64,000 nucleotides of DNA from Streptomyces nodosus (lineage in GTDB: Bacteria; Actinomycetota; Actinomycetes; Streptomycetales; Streptomycetaceae). The stretch is taken from positions 4,371,501 to 4,435,500 of the forward strand of contig NZ_CP023747.1 in assembly GCF_008704995.1 (NCBI RefSeq). The letters are read 5' to 3'. The notes beneath the pieces were generated by a model. The model worked only from the letters and a program-made list of their open reading frames with translations. It ran no database searches and was not told the origin of the DNA. Below are positions 16,441 through 24,849 of the stretch, in pieces (positions within the stretch are counted from its first letter, which is position 1; each line of letters opens with the position of its first letter). The translations under genes were made by a program, and so were the position numbers.

Positions 16441-16513
16441 GCCCCAATAGCTCAGTCGGCAGAGCGTCTCCATGGTAAGGAGAAGGTCAACGGTTCGATT
16501 CCGTTTTGGGGCT
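16441..16513 (+). tRNA. tRNA-Thr (anticodon GGT)
   Basis: A 73-base cloverleaf. The acceptor GCCCCAA pairs with TTGGGGC and the discriminator is T. The anticodon stem TCTCC/GGAGA encloses ATGGTAA with GGT at the anticodon position. CCA is not encoded. Confidence 0.97.
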
Positions 16514-16559
16514 CTGGTGTGAGAGGCCCCCGTCGCAAGACGGGTTCCGATCGCATCGC

Positions 16560-16632
16560 AGCGGTGTAGCTCAGTCGGTAGAGCAAGCGGCTCATAATCG
16601 CTGTGTCACCGGTTCAAGTCCGGTCACCGCTA
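16560..16632 (+). tRNA. tRNA-Met (anticodon CAT, elongator type)
   Basis: A 73-base cloverleaf. The acceptor AGCGGTG pairs fully with CACCGCT, including the first pair, which an initiator tRNA would lack. The anticodon loop is CTCATAA. A CAT tRNA could also be the lysidine-modified Ile type, but elongator Met is more likely here. It lies 46 bases after tRNA-Thr and before rpmG. Confidence 0.92.
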
Positions 16633-16719
16633 CACACAGTAGCCGATTGCGGGGTCGGTCCTTCGATCGGCTACTCTTTCTTGCGTTAATTCCCCATCCG
16701 TTCGTCAAGGAGCACTCAC

Positions 16720-16884
16720 GTGGCTGCCACCGACGTCCGCCCGAAGATCACGCTGGCCTGCGTGGAGTGCAAGGAGCGGAACTACATCACCAAGAAGAAC
16801 CGGCGTAACAACCCGGACCGACTTGAGATGAAGAAGCATTGCCCGCGTTGCAACGCGCACACCGCGCACCGCGAGACGCGATAA
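16720..16884 (+). CDS. rpmG: 50S ribosomal protein L33 (Cys-containing form)
   Basis: A 54-residue protein starting VAATDVRPKITLACVECKERNY. Two CxxC pairs, CVEC (residues 14-17) and CPRC (41-44), form the zinc ribbon of the C+ form of L33. GTG at 16720 follows AAGGAG. It is probably co-transcribed with the two upstream tRNA genes, and a strong hairpin follows the stop. Streptomyces genomes usually also carry a Cys-free L33 elsewhere. Confidence 0.96.
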   Translation: MAATDVRPKITLACVECKERNYITKKNRRNNPDRLEMKKHCPRCNAHTAHRETR

Positions 16885-17215
16885 GCAAGTTCGTACGCGA
16901 GGCCGCCCCCATCACCAGGGGGCGGCCTCGCGTCGTTGCGGTGACCGGTGTCCGCCGTGGTTTCGGCGGGACTTCCCTCCCGGTGGCCTCCGTGTGAGAC
17001 CGGCGGGCGCGCGGCCGTGACCGGCCGCCCCGGACGGCGGCGTTCGCGTGGCCGGGTCCGGGACGACCCGGCCGACCGGGTGGCTGACGGACATCGAGCG
17101 GGTGGCTGAAGGAAGATGGGCCGGACCGGACGATCGAACCGGCGCGCGGCAGCGCTTCGCCGCGGCGGCCTTCGACGCGGCCAGACCCGATGAACTAGCA
17201 GGAGGTGCCGAGCCC
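16885..17215. other. Intergenic region without a gene
   Basis: These 331 bases contain the rpmG terminator at the left and the ribosome site of the next gene at the right (AGGAGGTG). The frame of the next gene stays open to 17048 but shows no dehydratase similarity before 17216. Confidence 0.6.
16896..16932 (+). terminator. Terminator after rpmG
   Basis: A 15-bp perfect stem (CGCGAGGCCGCCCCC and complement) with a 7-base loop, starting 12 bases after the rpmG stop. Confidence 0.85.
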
Positions 17216-17671
17216 ATGGCGCTCGACCAGTCCTTTGTGGGGCGGTCCTACCCGCCCACCGACCCCTACGAGGTCGGCCGGGAGAAGATCCGCGAGTTCG
17301 CGGAGGCGATCGGGGACGACAACCCGGCCTACACGGACCGTGAGGCCGCCAAGGCACTCGGCCACCCCGATGTGATCGCCCCGCCGACCTTTGTCTTCGC
17401 GATCACCTTCAAGGCCGCGGGCCAGGTCGTCGAGGACCCCAAGCTCGGCCTGGACTACAGCCGCGTGGTGCACGGTGACCAGAAGTTCGCCTACACCCGC
17501 CCGGTCCGCGCAGGCGACCGGCTGAGCGTCACCTCGACCATCGAGTCGATCAAGTCCCTGGCCGGCAACGACATCCTGGACATCCGCGGCGAGGTCCATG
17601 ACGAGGCCGGCGAGCATGTGGTGACCGCCTGGACGAAGCTCGTGGCGCGGGCGCCCGAAGAGGAGGCATGA
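17216..17671 (+). CDS. HadA/HadC-like hotdog dehydratase subunit
   Basis: This 151-residue protein has the N-terminal hotdog fold of MaoC-type enzymes (MALDQSFVGRSYPP, REKIREFAEAIGDDNPAYTDREAA). In mycobacteria the HadA or HadC subunit pairs with HadB to make the (3R)-hydroxyacyl-ACP dehydratase of fatty-acid elongation. ATG at 17216 follows AGGAGGTG. The stop overlaps the HadB-like gene (ATGA), which supports a heterodimer. The true acyl substrate here is unknown. Confidence 0.88.
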   Translation: MALDQSFVGRSYPPTDPYEVGREKIREFAEAIGDDNPAYTDREAAKALGHPDVIAPPTFVFAITFKAAGQVVEDPKLGLDYSRVVHGDQKFAYTRPVRAGDRLSVTSTIESIKSLAGNDILDIRGEVHDEAGEHVVTAWTKLVARAPEEEA

Positions 17672-18105
17672 GCCGGATGACCGCGAAGATCGCTTACGAC
17701 GCCGTCGACATCGGCACCGAACTGCCGGCGCAGACCTTCCCCGTCACCCGTGACACGCTCGTGCGATACGCGGGCGCCTCCGGGGACTTCAACCCGATCC
17801 ACTGGAACGAGAAGTTCGCCCGGGAGGTCGGTCTGCCGGACGTCATCGCGCACGGCATGTTCACCATGGCCGAGGCGATCCGCGTGGTGACCGACTGGGC
17901 GGGCGACCCCGGTGCCGTCGTCGAGTACGGAGTCCGCTTCACCAAGCCCGTCGTCGTGCCCAACGACGACCAGGGAGCCCTCATCGAGGTCAGCGGCAAG
18001 GTCGCGGCCAAGCTCGACGACCACAGGGTCCGCGTCGACCTCACGGCGACCAGCGCGGGACAGAAGGTGCTGGGCATGTCCCGGGCCGTCGTACGACTGG
18101 CCTGA
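17668..18105 (+). CDS. HadB-like (MaoC) hotdog dehydratase subunit
   Basis: A 145-residue protein with the hydratase-2 motif RYAGASGDFNPIHWNEKFA, in which the Asp and His are the catalytic pair. This is the active subunit of a HadAB-type dehydratase, with the partner encoded by the overlapping upstream gene. ATG at 17668 has GAGGAGG upstream; an ATG three codons later is possible. A hairpin follows the stop. Confidence 0.9.
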   Translation: MSRMTAKIAYDAVDIGTELPAQTFPVTRDTLVRYAGASGDFNPIHWNEKFAREVGLPDVIAHGMFTMAEAIRVVTDWAGDPGAVVEYGVRFTKPVVVPNDDQGALIEVSGKVAAKLDDHRVRVDLTATSAGQKVLGMSRAVVRLA

Positions 18106-18137
18106 CGACGGATCGGTCCGGCTCGACCGCGACTTCG

Positions 18138-18172
18138 GCAAGGGGCGTCCGCCAGGTGCGGGTGCCCCTTGC
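18138..18172 (+). terminator. Hairpin after the HadA/HadB-like pair
   Basis: A 9-bp perfect stem (GCAAGGGGC and complement) with a 17-base loop, 33 bases after the stop. Confidence 0.55.
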
Positions 18173-18232
18173 GGGTGTCGGCCCCCTCCGGCGGGGCCGT
18201 GCCCATGCGCCGGTGCCGTCGGGGCCGTCTCG

Positions 18233-18238
18233 TAGTCT
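18233..18238 (+). promoter_or_regulatory. -10 box of a probable leaderless murB promoter
   Basis: TAGTCT lies six bases before the GTG at 18245, with no ribosome site in front of murB. This is the pattern of a leaderless transcript. Confidence 0.5.
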
Positions 18239-18244
18239 TGGCGC

Positions 18245-19300
18245 GTGCAGGAACTCCATGACGCCCCGCTCGCCCCGCTGACCACCTTCCGGCTGGGCGG
18301 TCCCGCGACCCGCCTGATCACCGCCGGCACCGACGCCGAGGTGATCGCCGCCGTCCGGGAGGCCGACGACTCCGGTACGCCGCTGCTGGTCATCGGCGGC
18401 GGATCCAACCTGGTCATCGGCGACGAGGGCTTCGAGGGCACCGCCCTGCGCATCGCGACGGAGGGTTTCTCGCTCGACGGCACGCGGCTGGAGCTGGCCG
18501 CCGGCGAGGTGTGGACCGACGCCGTCGCCCGCACCGTCGAGGCCGGTCTCGCCGGGATCGAGTGCCTCGCCGGAATCCCCGGGTCCGCCGGCGCGACCCC
18601 GATCCAGAACGTCGGGGCCTACGGTCAGGAAGTCTCCTCCACGATCACCGAGGTGATCGCCTACGACCGAAGGACGCGTGAAACGGTTGTGATCCCGAAC
18701 GCCGAGTGCGCGTTCTCGTACCGGCACAGTCGTTTCAAGGCCGACCCCGACCGCTTCGTAGTGCTGCGGGTCCGCTTCGCTCTGGAGGACGCAGCGGGAC
18801 TCTCCGCCCCGCTGAAGTACGCCGAGACGGCCCGCGCCCTGGGGGCCGAGCCCGGTGACCGGGTGCCGCTGGCCGAGGCCCGCGAGACCGTCCTGAAGCT
18901 GCGGACGGGTAAGGGCATGGTCCTGGACCCGGAGGACCACGACACCTGGTCGGCCGGCTCCTTCTTCACCAACCCGATCCTCAGGGACGAGGAGTTCGCC
19001 GCGTTCCGCGCCCGGGTGCGGGAACGGCTGGGCCAGGAGGCGCAGCCGCCCGCGTACCCGGCGGGCGACGGTCACACCAAGACCTCGGCCGCCTGGCTGA
19101 TCGACAGGGCGGGCTTCACCAAGGGGTACGGCACCGGCCCCGCCCGTATCTCCACCAAGCACACCCTGGCCCTCACCAACCGGGGTGACGCCACCACCGA
19201 GGATCTGCTCGCCCTCGCCCGCGAGGTCGTCGCCGGGGTCCGCGAGGCCTTCGGGATCACCCTGGTGAACGAGCCCGTGACGGTCGGCGTGACCCTCTGA
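18245..19300 (+). CDS. murB: UDP-N-acetylenolpyruvoylglucosamine reductase (MurB)
   Basis: MurB reduces UDP-GlcNAc-enolpyruvate to UDP-MurNAc with FAD and NADPH in cytoplasmic peptidoglycan precursor synthesis. The 351-residue product shows the FAD-binding blocks VIGGGSNLVIGDEGF and GIPGSAGATPIQNVGAYGQE, SAGSFFTNPIL in the substrate domain with the proton-donor Ser, and LVNEPVTVGVTL at the C-terminus with the catalytic Glu. The GTG start fits a leaderless transcript. Confidence 0.96.
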   Translation: MQELHDAPLAPLTTFRLGGPATRLITAGTDAEVIAAVREADDSGTPLLVIGGGSNLVIGDEGFEGTALRIATEGFSLDGTRLELAAGEVWTDAVARTVEAGLAGIECLAGIPGSAGATPIQNVGAYGQEVSSTITEVIAYDRRTRETVVIPNAECAFSYRHSRFKADPDRFVVLRVRFALEDAAGLSAPLKYAETARALGAEPGDRVPLAEARETVLKLRTGKGMVLDPEDHDTWSAGSFFTNPILRDEEFAAFRARVRERLGQEAQPPAYPAGDGHTKTSAAWLIDRAGFTKGYGTGPARISTKHTLALTNRGDATTEDLLALAREVVAGVREAFGITLVNEPVTVGVTL

Positions 19301-19316
19301 CCGGAGGGTCACGCCG
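19285..19316. terminator. Hairpin at the end of murB
   Basis: A 13-bp perfect stem (CGGCGTGACCCTC and complement) with a 6-base loop overlaps the murB stop codon. It lies between convergent genes and can work in both directions. Confidence 0.75.
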
Positions 19317-19334
19317 CACAGGTTGAAGATCAAG

Positions 19335-19967
19335 CTAGTAGGCCACCCCCACCCCCTGCTTCACCGTCCCCCGGTCGTCCAGCATCGCCAGCATCGCGTG
19401 GGCCACATCGGCGCGCGCGATGAACCGGCCGCCGCGGGGGAAGCCGCCGACGACCGTGCGGTACGCGCCGGTGAGCGGCTTGTCCAGCAGCCGCGGCGGG
19501 CGTACGACCGTCCAGTCCGTGGCGCTGCGGGCCAGTTCGGCCTCCATCGCCGCGAGGTCGGCGTAGACGTCCTTCAGGACCGCCGAGACCACACCCCGGA
19601 CGGCGCGGTCGAGCAGTCCGTCGCCCTCGGGCGCGGGGCCGACCGGAGCGGCGCTCACCACGAGCAGCCGGCCCACGTTCTCCGCCGCCATGGCGTCCAG
19701 CACCGCCCGTGTCAGCCGTGTCGCCACCCCGGCGTCCCGGCGGCTGCGCGCGCCGAGCCCCGACAGGACAGCGTCCCGGCCGGCCACCGACGGACGCAGC
19801 GCACCGGGGTCGACCAGATCCGCGCGGAACACCTCCAGGCCCGCACCGGTCACGGTGAACCGCGCGGGATCCCGTACGACGGCGGTGACCTGGTGGCCGG
19901 CGGCCAGAGCCTGGCGCACGATCTCCCGGCCGATGCCGCCGGTGGCACCGAACACGGTGATTCTCAT
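19335..19967 (-). CDS. NAD(P)-binding (atypical SDR/NmrA-type) protein
   Basis: This 210-residue protein begins MRITVFGATGGIGREIVRQALAAGHQVTAVVRDP, with the GATGGIG dinucleotide motif at residues 7-13 and an Arg after strand 2 that suggests NADPH. It also has LLVVSAAPVG and TDWTVVRPPRLL. A GAAGGGA site lies upstream of the ATG. The substrate is not known. It resembles, but is not a copy of, the protein encoded at 14070-14726. Confidence 0.85.
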   Translation of the reverse strand: MRITVFGATGGIGREIVRQALAAGHQVTAVVRDPARFTVTGAGLEVFRADLVDPGALRPSVAGRDAVLSGLGARSRRDAGVATRLTRAVLDAMAAENVGRLLVVSAAPVGPAPEGDGLLDRAVRGVVSAVLKDVYADLAAMEAELARSATDWTVVRPPRLLDKPLTGAYRTVVGGFPRGGRFIARADVAHAMLAMLDDRGTVKQGVGVAY

Positions 19968-20021
19968 TCGGCTGTCCCTTCCGTCGTCCCTTTTGTATCG
20001 CTCACATGGACACCGCCCGGG

Positions 20022-21062
20022 TCAGGGGGCCGGGGTGTTGATCCAGTCGTCGATGCCCGCCAGCAGTTTCGCCTTCGCGTCCTCGGGTGCCGCCGACCCC
20101 CGCACCGACTGGCGGGCCAGTTCCGCCAGCTCCTCGTCCGTGAAGCCGTGGTGGTGACGGGCGATCTCGTACTGGGCCGCCAGACGGGAGCCGAACAGCA
20201 GGGGGTCGTCGGCGCCCAGCGCCATCGGGACCCCGGCTTCGAACAGAGTGCGCAGGGGGACGTCCTCGGGCTTCTCGTAGACGCCCAGTGCCACATTCGA
20301 CGCCGGGCACACCTCACAGGTCACCCCGCGGTCCGCCAGCCGCCTCAGCAGCCGGGGGTCCTCCGCGGCGCGCACCCCGTGGCCCAGCCGGTCCGCGTGC
20401 AGATCGTCCAGGCAGTCGCGGACCGACGCCGGACCGGTCAGCTCGCCGCCGTGCGGGGCCGACAGCAGACCGCCGTCGCGGGCGATGGCGAACGCGCGGT
20501 CGAAATCCCGTGCCATGCCCCGGCGCTCGTCGTTCGAGAGGCCGAAGCCCACCACTCCGCGGTCCCCGTACCGCACCGCCAGACGCGCCAGCGTGCGCGC
20601 GTCCAGGGGGTGCTTCATCCGGTTCGCGGCGACCAGCACACGCATTCCGAGACCGGTCTCCCGCATCGTGGTGTCGACCGCGTCCAGGATGATCTCCAGC
20701 GCCGGGATCAGACCGCCCAGGCGCGGCGCGTAGGACGTCGGGTCGACCTGGATCTCCAGCCAGCCCGAGCCGTCCTTGACGTCCTCCTCCGCGGCCTCCC
20801 GCACCAGCCGCTGGATGTCCTCGGGTTTCCTGAGGCACGAGCGCGCCGCGTCGTACAACCGCTGGAAGCGGAACCAGCCGCGCTCGTCCGTCGCCCGCAG
20901 CTTCGGCGGCTCCCCGCTGGTCAGCGCCTCCGTCAGCGCATCGGGCAGCCGGACCCCGTCCCTGTCGGCGAGTTCCAGCAGGGTGGCGGGCCGCATCGAG
21001 CCGGTGAAGTGCAGGTGCAGATGGGCCTTCGGCAGCTCAGAGACATCACGTACATGCTCCAT
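20022..21062 (-). CDS. add: Adenosine deaminase
   Basis: Adenosine deaminase converts adenosine to inosine with a zinc ion in purine salvage. In the 346-residue product, PKAHLHLHFTGSM gives the first metal pair, SAPHGGEL the third His region with the catalytic Glu, DRLGHGVRA the next His, and PMALGADDPLLFG the metal Asp followed by a second Asp. The start at 21062 (MEHVRDVSELPKAHLHLH) puts the metal motif at the expected distance; the frame is open for 40 more codons upstream. Confidence 0.92.
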   Translation of the reverse strand: MEHVRDVSELPKAHLHLHFTGSMRPATLLELADRDGVRLPDALTEALTSGEPPKLRATDERGWFRFQRLYDAARSCLRKPEDIQRLVREAAEEDVKDGSGWLEIQVDPTSYAPRLGGLIPALEIILDAVDTTMRETGLGMRVLVAANRMKHPLDARTLARLAVRYGDRGVVGFGLSNDERRGMARDFDRAFAIARDGGLLSAPHGGELTGPASVRDCLDDLHADRLGHGVRAAEDPRLLRRLADRGVTCEVCPASNVALGVYEKPEDVPLRTLFEAGVPMALGADDPLLFGSRLAAQYEIARHHHGFTDEELAELARQSVRGSAAPEDAKAKLLAGIDDWINTPAP

Positions 21063-21162
21063 TCCAGGATCCTGCCCGACACTCCCGCCGCACCGGTAGC
21101 ACTTTCCCCCTTCGTGGTCTTGCTCGCACAAACAATTCATGGTCCCGCTCGCACAGACGAAC

Positions 21163-21199
21163 GGGGCGGTCACCCCACGCATTCGTGGGTGACCGCCCC
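21163..21199 (-). terminator. Terminator after the aspartate aminotransferase gene
   Basis: A long stem (GGGGCGGTCACC pairs with GGTGACCGCCCC, then a second helix after one bulged base) lies 23 bases beyond the stop of the minus-strand gene at 21222. Confidence 0.78.
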
Positions 21200-21221
21200 G
21201 CGGACCGGGAGCGGGACGACG

Positions 21222-22448
21222 TCAGTCCCGCGCCTCCGCCAGCAGCTTCTGGATCCGGCTCACGCCCTCGACCAGGTCCTCGTCACCGAGGGCGTACGAC
21301 AGCCGCAGATAGCCGGGGGTGCCGAAGGCCTCGCCCGGGACGACCGCGACCTCGGCCTCCTCCAGGATCAGCGCGGCCAGCTCCACCGAGCTCTCCGGGC
21401 GCTTGCCGCGGATCTCCTTGCCGATCAGCGCCTTCACCGAGGGGTAGACATAGAACGCGCCCTCCGGCTCGGGGCAGACCACGCCGTCGATCTCGTTCAG
21501 CATCCGCACGATGGTCCTGCGGCGCCGGTCGAAGGCCTCGCGCATCTCCGCGACCGCCGTCAGATCGCCCGACACGGCCGCCAGCGCCGCCACCTGCGCG
21601 ACGTTCGACACATTGGACGTGGCATGCGACTGGAGGTTCGTCGCCGCCTTCACCACGTCCTTCGGGCCGATGATCCAGCCCACCCGCCAGCCGGTCATCG
21701 CGTACGTCTTGGCGACGCCGTTGACCACGATGCACTTGTCGCGCAGCTCGGGAAGGATCGCCGGCAGCGAGGTGAACGTCGCGTCGCCGTAGACCAGGTG
21801 CTCATAGATCTCGTCCGTCAGCACCCACAGACCGTGCTCGACCGCCCAGCGGCCGATCGCCTCGGTCTCCGCCTCGCTGTAGACCGCGCCGGTCGGGTTG
21901 GAGGGGGAGACGAAGAGGACGACCTTGGTCTTCTCCGTACGGGCCGCCTCCAGCTGCTCGACGGAGACGCGGTATCCGGTCGTCTCGTCCGCGACGACCT
22001 CCACCGGGACACCGTCGGCCAGCCGGATCGACTCCGGGTACGTCGTCCAGTACGGCGCCGGGACGATCACCTCGTCGCCCGGGTCGAGGATCGCGGCGAA
22101 GGCCTGGTAGATGGCCTGCTTGCCGCCGTTGGTGACCAGGACCTGGGAGGCGTCCACCTCGTAGCCGGAGTCCCGCAGCGTCTTGGCCGCGATCGCGGTC
22201 TTCAGCTCGGGCAGTCCGCCGGCCGGCGTGTAGCGGTGGTACTTCGGGTTTCTGCAGGCCTCGACGGCGGCCTCGACGATGTAGTCCGGCGTCGGGAAGT
22301 CGGGCTCACCGGCGCCGAAGCCGATCACCGGACGCCCGGCGGCCTTGAGGGCCTTGGCCTTGGCATCCACGGCGAGGGTGGCGGACTCGGAGATCGCGCC
22401 GATCCGGGCGGAGACCCGGCGCTCGGTCGGAGGGGTTGCAGCGCTCAT
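21222..22448 (-). CDS. aspC: Pyridoxal-phosphate aspartate aminotransferase (class I)
   Basis: A fold-type I aminotransferase of 408 residues, of the Ib subgroup that uses aspartate. Seen are GAGEPDFPTPDYI, VTNGGKQAIY, SPSNPTGAVYSE, VLTDEIYEHL with the cofactor Asp and Tyr, VNGVAKTYAMTGWRVGW with the Schiff-base Lys, and GYLRLSYA with the substrate-binding Arg. The start is set at 22448 (MSAATPPTERR); an ATG three codons upstream is possible. Confidence 0.92.
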   Translation of the reverse strand: MSAATPPTERRVSARIGAISESATLAVDAKAKALKAAGRPVIGFGAGEPDFPTPDYIVEAAVEACRNPKYHRYTPAGGLPELKTAIAAKTLRDSGYEVDASQVLVTNGGKQAIYQAFAAILDPGDEVIVPAPYWTTYPESIRLADGVPVEVVADETTGYRVSVEQLEAARTEKTKVVLFVSPSNPTGAVYSEAETEAIGRWAVEHGLWVLTDEIYEHLVYGDATFTSLPAILPELRDKCIVVNGVAKTYAMTGWRVGWIIGPKDVVKAATNLQSHATSNVSNVAQVAALAAVSGDLTAVAEMREAFDRRRRTIVRMLNEIDGVVCPEPEGAFYVYPSVKALIGKEIRGKRPESSVELAALILEEAEVAVVPGEAFGTPGYLRLSYALGDEDLVEGVSRIQKLLAEARD

Positions 22449-22710
22449 GCAACCCATCGTTTCAGACCGGAATCACCCTCGGCACGCGGGTTTCACAGAC
22501 TGAACAGGACCGGACCGAGGACCGAACCCATGTCCGGATCCAGAGGGTCACCGGGCCGATCTTCCGGCGGCAAAGCCCTTACGGGAACTTTCTGTTCGAC
22601 GACCGGCCCCGGAGCACGTACACTCTCACCTCGTTGGCCACCAGCGGCTGCTTCGGGTCGGTGCACACCGCGCACCCGGTCGGATGCGGTACGTTGGGGC
22701 TACACAGCAA

Positions 22711-22783
22711 AGGGTCGTAGCTCAATTGGTAGAGCACTGGTCTCCAAAACCAGCGGTTGGGGGTTCAAGTCCCTCCGGCCCTG
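22711..22783 (+). tRNA. tRNA-Trp (anticodon CCA)
   Basis: A 73-base cloverleaf. The acceptor AGGGTCG pairs with CGGCCCT with one T:G pair, and the discriminator is G. The anticodon stem CTGGT/ACCAG encloses CTCCAAA. It sits just before secE, the usual place in Streptomyces. Confidence 0.97.
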
Positions 22784-22892
22784 CTACACACTCTCCACCA
22801 GGAAGTGTGCGCACAGTACGTATGTTTTGCACTCGCCGTGCGGCTCAACCGGGCGCGGCACGGCCACGACCCGGGAATTCAGGTGAGGACGA

Positions 22893-23180
22893 GTGACGGA
22901 CGCCGTGGGCTCCATCGACATGCCTGACGCCCAGGACGAGGTGCAGGAGTCGAAGAAGAAGACCCGCAAGGGCGGGAAGCGTGGCAAGAAGGGCCCGCTG
23001 AAGCGCCTTGCCCTCTTCTATCGTCAGATCATCGCGGAGCTGCGCAAGGTCGTCTGGCCGACGCGGAACCAGTTGACGTCGTACACCACTGTGGTGATCT
23101 TCTTCGTCGTGATCATGATCGCCCTGGTGACTTTGATTGACTATGGGTTCAACCACGCCGCCAAGTACGTCTTCGGCTGA
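22893..23180 (+). CDS. secE: Preprotein translocase subunit SecE
   Basis: SecE clamps SecY in the general secretion channel. The 95-residue product has an acidic then very basic N-terminus, an amphipathic segment ending in ELRKVVWPTRNQL, the SecE signature, and a single membrane helix (about residues 62-85). GTG at 22893 has a GTGAGGACGA leader before it. It lies between tRNA-Trp and nusG. Confidence 0.95.
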   Translation: MTDAVGSIDMPDAQDEVQESKKKTRKGGKRGKKGPLKRLALFYRQIIAELRKVVWPTRNQLTSYTTVVIFFVVIMIALVTLIDYGFNHAAKYVFG

Positions 23181-23261
23181 GCCGAGAGCGAAGGACGCCG
23201 TTGGTGCCCGGCGTCCCTTTCGCGTGTTCCACCCCTATGTATCCAGGAAGAAGCAGCCACC

Positions 23262-24071
23262 GTGTCTGACCCGAACCTGAACGACGCCATCGAGCCGGAC
23301 GAGTCCGTGGATGATGAGCTCGACATCGTCGAAGGCGCGGACGAGGTCGACGAGGCCGAGGCTGCCGAAGCCGCCGCGGGCGAGCCGGCAGAGCAGGCCG
23401 CTGTGCACGTCGTGGACGAGGACGAGGCCGTCGAGGGTGCTTCGGAGCCCGAGCTCGACCCGGTCGAGAAGCTCCGCGAGGAACTGCGCTCCCTGCCCGG
23501 CGAGTGGTACGTGATCCACACCTACGCCGGTTACGAGAACCGCGTGAAGACCAACCTCGAACAGCGCGCCGTCTCGCTGAACGTCGAGGACTACATCTTC
23601 CAGGCCGAGGTGCCGCAGGAAGAGGTCGTCCAGATCAAGAACGGCGACCGCAAGACCATCCGTCAGAACAAGCTCCCCGGCTATGTGCTGGTGCGCATGG
23701 ACCTGACGAACGAGTCCTGGGGCGTCGTGCGCAACACGCCCGGAGTCACCGGCTTCGTCGGCAACGCCTACGACCCCTACCCGCTGACCCTGGACGAGAT
23801 CGTCAAGATGCTCGCCCCGGAGGCCGAGGAGAAGGCCGCCCGCGAGGCCGCCGAGGCCGAGGGCAAGCCGGCTCCGCAGCGCAAGGTCGAGGTCCAGGTG
23901 CTGGACTTCGAGGTCGGCGACTCGGTCACCGTCACCGACGGCCCCTTCGCCACGCTGCAGGCCACCATCAACGAGATCAACGCCGACTCCAAGAAGGTCA
24001 AGGGCCTGGTGGAGATCTTCGGCCGCGAGACGCCGGTCGAGCTCTCCTTCGACCAGATCCAGAAGAACTGA
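23262..24071 (+). CDS. nusG: Transcription termination/antitermination factor NusG
   Basis: NusG binds RNA polymerase and links transcription with Rho and ribosomes. The first ~75 of its 269 residues are a strongly acidic extension typical of actinobacteria. The NGN domain follows (EWYVIHTYAGYENRVKTNLEQR), then a charged insert, then the KOW domain (VGDSVTVTDGPFATLQATINEI). GTG at 23262 has AGGAAG upstream. A hairpin follows the stop. Confidence 0.96.
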   Translation: MSDPNLNDAIEPDESVDDELDIVEGADEVDEAEAAEAAAGEPAEQAAVHVVDEDEAVEGASEPELDPVEKLREELRSLPGEWYVIHTYAGYENRVKTNLEQRAVSLNVEDYIFQAEVPQEEVVQIKNGDRKTIRQNKLPGYVLVRMDLTNESWGVVRNTPGVTGFVGNAYDPYPLTLDEIVKMLAPEAEEKAAREAAEAEGKPAPQRKVEVQVLDFEVGDSVTVTDGPFATLQATINEINADSKKVKGLVEIFGRETPVELSFDQIQKN

Positions 24072-24089
24072 CGTCACGGTCGTCCGACC

Positions 24090-24126
24090 GAGCCCCTGCC
24101 CAGCGGTTTCCTGCGGGCGGGGGCTC
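24090..24126 (+). terminator. Hairpin after nusG
   Basis: A 12-bp stem with one T:G pair (GAGCCCCTGCCC with GGGCGGGGGCTC) is followed by TTTCG. It separates secE-nusG from rplKA. Confidence 0.68.
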
Positions 24127-24213
24127 TTTCGTGCCCGGGCCCCGGGCATCGGATCCGCTCCGCCGACGAGGAACGGCACACCTGCCGCCGAGGGGCGGCC
24201 GGGGGCCGATTTC

Positions 24214-24240
24214 TTGTCCCGAGGTGACACCGGCTATCGT
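24214..24240 (+). promoter_or_regulatory. Possible rplKA promoter
   Basis: TTGTCC at 24214 and TATCGT at 24235 are only 15 bases apart, shorter than ideal. They sit between the nusG hairpin and rplK, where a promoter is expected. Confidence 0.3.
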
Positions 24241-24321
24241 TGTGCGGTATGCCTTCCGCGGGATGCACGCATCCAACGGCGCGGAGGGTACTCAACCTCT
24301 CAGTAAGGACCCGGAGAGAGC

Positions 24322-24756
24322 ATGCCTCCCAAGAAGAAGAAGGTCACGGGGCTTATCAAGCTCCAGATCCAGGCCGGCGCAGCCAATCCGGCCCCGCCGG
24401 TCGGCCCGGCGCTGGGTCAGCACGGCGTCAACATCATGGAGTTCTGCAAGGCCTACAACGCCGCGACCGAGTCGCAGCGCGGTTGGGTCATCCCGGTGGA
24501 GATCACGGTCTACGAGGACCGTTCCTTCACCTTCATCACCAAGACGCCGCCGGCCGCCAAGATGATCCTCAAGGCCGCGGGCGTGGAGAAGGGCTCCGGC
24601 GAGCCGCACAAGACCAAGGTCGCCAAGATCACCCAGGCGCAGGTCCGCGAGATCGCCCAGACCAAGCTGCCCGACCTCAACGCCAACGACCTGGACGCCG
24701 CCGCGAAGATCATCGCCGGTACCGCGCGTTCCATGGGCGTCACGGTCGAGGGCTGA
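24322..24756 (+). CDS. rplK: 50S ribosomal protein L11
   Basis: L11 binds 23S rRNA at the GTPase-associated centre and is where thiostrepton acts. The 144-residue product has the N-terminal proline-rich hinge segment GAANPAPPVGPALGQHGVNIMEFCKAYNA and the C-terminal rRNA-binding domain with AGTARSMGVTVEG. ATG follows GGAGAGA. It is probably co-transcribed with rplA. Confidence 0.97.
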   Translation: MPPKKKKVTGLIKLQIQAGAANPAPPVGPALGQHGVNIMEFCKAYNAATESQRGWVIPVEITVYEDRSFTFITKTPPAAKMILKAAGVEKGSGEPHKTKVAKITQAQVREIAQTKLPDLNANDLDAAAKIIAGTARSMGVTVEG

Positions 24757-24849
24757 ACCCCACCTTCGTAGAACATGCGGCTCCGGCCGCACGTGGCAGG
24801 GCCTGCTCGGCCCGCACCACGACTCCTTTCAGAACACTCAGGAGCAGTT

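Noticed and set aside
16560..16632. tRNA-Ile2 (lysidine-modified CAT) in place of tRNA-Met
   Set aside because: The acceptor and arm sequence fit the elongator Met type better, though modification cannot be seen in DNA.
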